Shown: positions 60,979 through 64,000 of the stretch, one piece after another
How positions within the stretch are numbered: position 1 is the stretch's first letter
Layout: every line of letters begins with the position of its first letter
Source: a virus
Virus record (IMG/VR): IMGVR_UViG_3300008266_000038
Coordinates: 1 to 64,000 of that record
Length of the DNA stretch: 64,000 nucleotides
Direction: 5' to 3' (one strand)
Made by a program: the position numbers and the translations under genes
The notes under the pieces: model-generated
What the model was told of the DNA's origin: nothing
Database searches by the model: none
What the model saw: only the letters and a program-made list of their open reading frames with translations

Positions 60979-61397
60979 TATTGTTTTGGTTTTCCTGTTA
61001 TTTTACTAAACTGATATTTTTTCGAAAGTTCTGGATTATTTTCAAGTTCTAAGTTATGCTCTAAACAACATGGCGCCCAAGTAGAAGTATCTAGATAATT
61101 ACTTCCCCACCTTCCTGCTCTATGCTCAATAGTTGTCGCTTGTTTGTTACAACCTTCAATAAAACAAATTCTATTCTCAGGTAAAGATAAAAATTTAATT
61201 CGTTCTGAGCGATAAATTATATCTTCCATCTTTCTTTTGTCTGAAACTTTTTTTATTGGCTTAGGCGACTTCAACTTCAAATCGACTTTTCTGTTTTTGT
61301 TCAAACATTTCGCAGAACAATACTTTTGAAGAGAATTGAAAACTTGAAATTCATTTTCACATTCTTTGTCGGCACATTTTTTTAGCTTTGGTTCCAT
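60978..61397 (-). CDS. NinG/Rap-like zinc-finger HNH protein
   Basis: A 139-residue protein. The N-terminal zinc-finger part is CADKECENEF ... KYCSAKC. The C-terminal half is CFIEGCNKQATTIEHRAGRW ... CCLEHNLELENNPE, an HNH-like nuclease core with paired Cys and an E-H motif. This arrangement is like lambda NinG (Rap), a recombination endonuclease, and it lies beside RusA. The assignment is by motif pattern. Confidence 0.7.
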   Translation of the reverse strand: MEPKLKKCADKECENEFQVFNSLQKYCSAKCLNKNRKVDLKLKSPKPIKKVSDKRKMEDIIYRSERIKFLSLPENRICFIEGCNKQATTIEHRAGRWGSNYLDTSTWAPCCLEHNLELENNPELSKKYQFSKITGKPKQ

Positions 61398-61407
61398 AGA
61401 ATTTTAC

Positions 61408-61608
61408 TTAAAGTTTCACAATATTATCCCAATTAAACATAAAAGCAAGAGCAGAAGAGTACAAACACTTTAATCCTTCTTTTGTTTTAATTGTGGTTTC
61501 TTTTGAAAAAGGATTGTTGTAAACCCTTAATACATATTCTTTTCCTGTTTCAAATCCAAGACTTAGATTTTTTCCGGTATATGTTGCTCTGATTTCCATT
61601 GCTTCCAT
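61408..61608 (-). CDS. Hypothetical protein (66 aa)
   Basis: A small beta-rich protein (IRATYTGKNLSLGFETGKEY) resembling short SH3-like phage proteins. It overlaps the preceding gene by 46 bases in another frame; ATG 61599 is an alternative start that shortens this. Confidence 0.6.
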   Translation of the reverse strand: MEAMEIRATYTGKNLSLGFETGKEYVLRVYNNPFSKETTIKTKEGLKCLYSSALAFMFNWDNIVKL

Positions 61609-61796
61609 GATATTTTTTGTTTAAACTTTTCGTCATTTTCCGATACGATTTCCATTTCGTAAGTAAATCTTCTTAGTTCTTTAGCTTTCTCAAAAGCTTT
61701 CTCGATAGATGTTGCGAAAACTTTCACATCAACCCAATCTTTCTCACCATCTCTATACAAATAGTAAATGATTACTTCGTATGTTTTATTTGGCAT
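61563..61796 (-). CDS. Hypothetical protein (77 aa)
   Basis: ATG 61796 (MPNKTYEVIIYYLYRDGE) is preferred. A two-strand, helix, strand protein with SIEKAFEKAKELRR, of unknown function. It overlaps both neighbours. Confidence 0.6.
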   Translation of the reverse strand: MPNKTYEVIIYYLYRDGEKDWVDVKVFATSIEKAFEKAKELRRFTYEMEIVSENDEKFKQKISWKQWKSEQHIPEKI

Positions 61797-62313
61797 AATT
61801 AACTTTTTTAGCAATTCCTAAAATACTTTTTTGATCTTTTTTCATAGCTTTCAAAACCTCATTGTACTCTTCCATATTTCCTTTTAAAGCTTCTGAAACA
61901 TTTGTTATTAACTCTTCAAATTGACCTGAAACTTCAAATAAAGTATCTTCATCACCTTGAGTAATAAACTCGTTTGTTTGCTCGTGGAAAAACGACATTT
62001 TGCTAATTGCATTTCTAACTGCTTGTCTTACATTTTTATTTAGACGAGGTAATACAGGAATAGTATCATTATACACAAGACATTTTCTGTAAAATAATTC
62101 TCCAATAATAATTAATTCCGATACAGTCATTGAATACAAAGTCTTGAAGTCTTCCATATCAATTTCCTCAACTTCTAATCCACTAGCTACATTTGGAAAT
62201 TTATCACTTGGAGTAGCCGACATAATGTGAGTTACAAAATTTGGTTCTTTTACATTTCTGTAATCTAAATACTTCCCATCAGAAGTTCTTTTAATGAAAT
62301 ATAATTTAGTCAT
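61786..62313 (-). CDS. Hypothetical protein (175 aa)
   Basis: The N-terminal 60 residues are beta-rich (KLYFIKRTSDGKYLDYRNV) with ATPSDKFPN. The rest is helical with MTVSELIIIGELFYRKCLVY. Not recognised. Its product is probably made with the recombination proteins of the same operon. Confidence 0.6.
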   Translation of the reverse strand: MTKLYFIKRTSDGKYLDYRNVKEPNFVTHIMSATPSDKFPNVASGLEVEEIDMEDFKTLYSMTVSELIIIGELFYRKCLVYNDTIPVLPRLNKNVRQAVRNAISKMSFFHEQTNEFITQGDEDTLFEVSGQFEELITNVSEALKGNMEEYNEVLKAMKKDQKSILGIAKKVNYAK

Positions 62314-62314
62314 T

Positions 62315-62524
62315 TTATTTATTTGGTGTAAAAATTAATAATTGATTTAAGCCTTTTTTAGCTATTATTTTTTTGTTTTGGTGTAATGTATTCAGAATTG
62401 GTTTTAATTCTTTGTATGGTATTCCAAATTCATTCTGTATGGTTGTTACAGGAGTTCCTGATTTATTTGCATTTCTTTTCTGTTCACTTTCAATGAAAAG
62501 TTGGATTTCAAATTCTAAGTCCAT
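62315..62524 (-). CDS. Small winged-helix-like protein (69 aa)
   Basis: The sequence TPVTTIQNEFGIPYKELKPI followed by LNTLHQNKKIIAKKGLNQLL matches a minimal winged helix (helix, recognition helix, wing). It is a probable DNA-binding protein in the replication/recombination operon. Its start shares a base with the preceding stop. Confidence 0.55.
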   Translation of the reverse strand: MDLEFEIQLFIESEQKRNANKSGTPVTTIQNEFGIPYKELKPILNTLHQNKKIIAKKGLNQLLIFTPNK

Positions 62525-62730
62525 TATTTAAACAAATCTCTTGTGGTTATATTTGAAACCAAAGTTAATCTTTGTTTTAAAGCAATCATTCTATGTTTTA
62601 ATTCACCAATGACTCTTGAATGACTCGGAATCCACTTGTTATTTTCCTCGTCCTTTTTGTATTTTTTAATTCTATCAATGTTTTCTTGTAACATTTTCAA
62701 TTCTTGTTCTAATAATTCTAATTGTTCCAT
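62524..62730 (-). CDS. Small coiled-coil protein (68 aa)
   Basis: Nearly all helix with heptad spacing (EQLELLEQELKMLQENIDRI). Unknown function; possibly a dimerising partner of a neighbour. Confidence 0.55.
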   Translation of the reverse strand: MEQLELLEQELKMLQENIDRIKKYKKDEENNKWIPSHSRVIGELKHRMIALKQRLTLVSNITTRDLFK

Positions 62731-62733
62731 AAT

Positions 62734-62934
62734 CTACTTATTTATTTTTTTTAAAATCTGTAATTTACTTTCGTCTAATCCTAAAGCAAGAATTTTTCTA
62801 TCACGAAGTATTGCTGCTCCTCTTTCTGTTGGACTATACCCACAATCTACTTTTGTTCCGTTAAAACTTAAAGAAGCTTTGTATTGTTGTATATCACCTC
62901 TCCAATGAACACCGATGTATTTACTTGTAGCCAT
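62734..62934 (-). CDS. Stand-alone AP2-domain DNA-binding protein (66 aa)
   Basis: Almost the whole protein is one AP2 domain: YIGVHWRGDIQQYKASLSFN, then GTKVDCGYSPTERGAAILRD and a final helix. In phages such domains are usually fused to HNH nucleases (as at 49534). Here it is alone in an operon of early genes, so it is either the remnant of a homing endonuclease or a recruited DNA-binding regulator. Confidence 0.8.
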   Translation of the reverse strand: MATSKYIGVHWRGDIQQYKASLSFNGTKVDCGYSPTERGAAILRDRKILALGLDESKLQILKKINK

Positions 62935-62935
62935 T

Positions 62936-63136
62936 TTACTCTAATTTTATTGTTAATTTTTTACCCATGTTCTTTGAAAGTTTCTGCAAAAATCGAAATC
63001 CACAAACATTTTCTTTGTTTAAAATATGATTCAAAGTAGAATAATTCAAGTTGTATTTTTTAGAAAACTCTAGCTGAGTCATTTCACTTTCTAAGAAAAC
63101 TTCAATAACCACTTCGTTTAGTTGGTATTCACTCAT
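62936..63136 (-). CDS. Small HTH protein (66 aa)
   Basis: ATG 63136 (MSEYQLNEVVIEVFLES) is preferred because it overlaps the preceding stop as ATGA. It contains TQLEFSKKYNLNYSTLNHIL, a helix-turn-helix, and a basic end. Likely DNA-binding regulator. Confidence 0.65.
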   Translation of the reverse strand: MSEYQLNEVVIEVFLESEMTQLEFSKKYNLNYSTLNHILNKENVCGFRFLQKLSKNMGKKLTIKLE

Positions 63137-63834
63137 TGTGTAATATTTCTTCTTTTTACTTTTAAAATTTGAACATAAGGTTTTTTTTGCTCGTCTGACT
63201 CCCATTCCTGGATTAAAACTTCAAGTTGTTCTCGGTTAATTCCTTCTGTTATTTCATCAGCGTATTTTTTTACTCTTTGAATAAATGGAACTTCTTTAAA
63301 CTTTTCGTAAGTTTTCTTCACATCTTCAATTGAAACTAAATCGGCATTCATTTTTGATTTTTCTTTGATATACTGTTGCTCTCTTAAATCAGCTTTTTGC
63401 TCCATGTACATCGGAAACCATTCACCAAAAATTAAATTTGAATCAACTCCTCGCTTTGTACTTCCAAATTTTCCACTTCTTGCAAGTTTAAAAAACAAAA
63501 TAATATCTTGAAGACTTTCGTATTTGAAATTTTCAATTGTGTCAATGGTTAAAATCTCAATCTGACTTTCTGAAAGTTTTGTCGAAAAACCAAATGATTC
63601 AATGAAACGATTCACTAAAACTTTCACTACTGAAAATCCAATTGTAGCATTATCACCACTAAAAACTTTTCTAACAGTTGGTTGATCTAAAGTTTCACTC
63701 AAAGTTAAATTCATTTCCAAAGGAGCCAACTGAGCAGTTCCAGAAACAATCGCTTTACTTAAAGTAATCGTGTTGAGCAATCTCTGATTGGACTGCATCT
63801 CTAAAGATTTGTTCGTTTGATTTTGAAGTTCCAT
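63133..63834 (-). CDS. Putative replication-associated protein (233 aa)
   Basis: A mostly helical protein with KYESLQDIILFFKLARSGKF and FGEWFPMYMEQKADLREQQY, a pattern I associate with proteins next to replication initiators or helicase loaders in Bacteroidota prophages (a DUF6633-like group). The start may be ATG 63798 (MQSNQRLLNT), since the ATG at 63834 gives an 80-base overlap with the preceding gene. Confidence 0.55.
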   Translation of the reverse strand: MELQNQTNKSLEMQSNQRLLNTITLSKAIVSGTAQLAPLEMNLTLSETLDQPTVRKVFSGDNATIGFSVVKVLVNRFIESFGFSTKLSESQIEILTIDTIENFKYESLQDIILFFKLARSGKFGSTKRGVDSNLIFGEWFPMYMEQKADLREQQYIKEKSKMNADLVSIEDVKKTYEKFKEVPFIQRVKKYADEITEGINREQLEVLIQEWESDEQKKPYVQILKVKRRNITQ

Positions 63835-64000
63835 TTGCTGTATTATTTTTATAATTGTCTTCTAAAATTTTAACAAAGTTAGTCGGATTCATAATCCAAT
63901 CAAAATTAGATACCCATCCATTTTTATTTTCCCCATTCAAAAAATTACTCTCTGAAACTTTTTGAAAAACATTACCTAGAGTTTCTAATGAAGTTTCTTT
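63755..64000 (-). CDS. C-terminal end of a replication-type protein (partial)
   Basis: The frame is open to the right edge. The visible 81 residues contain NGWVSNFDWIMNPTNFVKIL, typical of the C-terminal tail of phage replication-initiation/O-like or replisome-organiser proteins ('W..FDW.....N..KILE..Y'). The rest of the gene lies outside the window. It indicates that the replication module follows. Confidence 0.65.
   Translation of the reverse strand, partial: KETSLETLGNVFQKVSESNFLNGENKNGWVSNFDWIMNPTNFVKILEDNYKNNTANGTSKSNEQIFRDAVQSEIAQHDYFK

Noticed and set aside
1-64000. tRNA genes and CRISPR arrays
   Set aside because: No cloverleaf-like sequence with a conserved TTC loop and no regularly spaced repeats of CRISPR length were noticed on either strand; the 10-base repeats at 12149 are too short and have no spacers of even length.

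Overview
The window is an AT-rich stretch (roughly 30 % G+C by eye) of a tailed-phage or prophage genome from a Bacteroidota host, most likely a flavobacterium. The reasons are Bacteroidota-type promoters (TAnnTTTG boxes), starts without Shine-Dalgarno sites, a Bacteroidota-style tyrosine integrase, and a head-tail gene order (terminase, portal, capsid, connector-like proteins, a 1519-residue 'muzzle/stabilisation'-like protein, then very large internal virion proteins) like that of crAss-like and Cellulophaga-type podoviruses. That placement is inference and was not tested by a search. The genome continues past the right edge, where the replication genes begin.

Layout. (1) 1-2.66 kb: a row of small genes separated by five imperfect inverted-repeat elements that look like integron attC sites. 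It ends in a C-terminally short cytosine-5 methyltransferase gene. (2) 2.7-4.2 kb: a small gene and a tyrosine recombinase. (3) 4.2-10.9 kb, minus strand: a GDSL/SGNH lipoprotein, a secreted protein, three XRE-type regulators and many tiny unknown early genes, including several under 60 codons. (4) 10.9-12.3 kb: a 1.4-kb non-coding control region with six AGTRAACGAT-like repeats overlapping a promoter. (5) 12.3-18.6 kb, plus strand: an HTH regulator, small genes, a MazG/Nmad1-like protein, a second C5 methyltransferase with a repetitive recognition region, a winged-helix-like protein and an HU protein. (6) 18.6-20.5 kb, minus strand: a phage GroEL-GroES operon in reversed order. (7) 20.6-31.9 kb, plus strand: tail fibres/adhesins, two of them with SGNH hydrolase domains, around a lysis cassette (holin-like proteins, endolysin, spanin-like protein), then a protein that looks like two GroES folds. 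(8) 32-60 kb: terminase, portal, scaffold-like protein, capsid, connectors, muzzle and ejection proteins including one of 2715 residues. This block is broken into transcription units by repeated TATCTTTG late promoters and strong hairpin terminators, and is interrupted by a minus-strand secreted protein and a homing endonuclease. (9) 60.2-64 kb, minus strand: RusA, a NinG-like HNH protein, a stand-alone AP2 domain, small DNA-binding proteins and the end of a replication protein.

Together this reads as a temperate podovirus-like phage with an integrase, repressor-like genes and candidate lysogenic-conversion genes. It carries its own chaperonin and several surface-polysaccharide esterases. The most unusual feature is the attC-like cassette array loaded with phage-type cargo beside the integrase.
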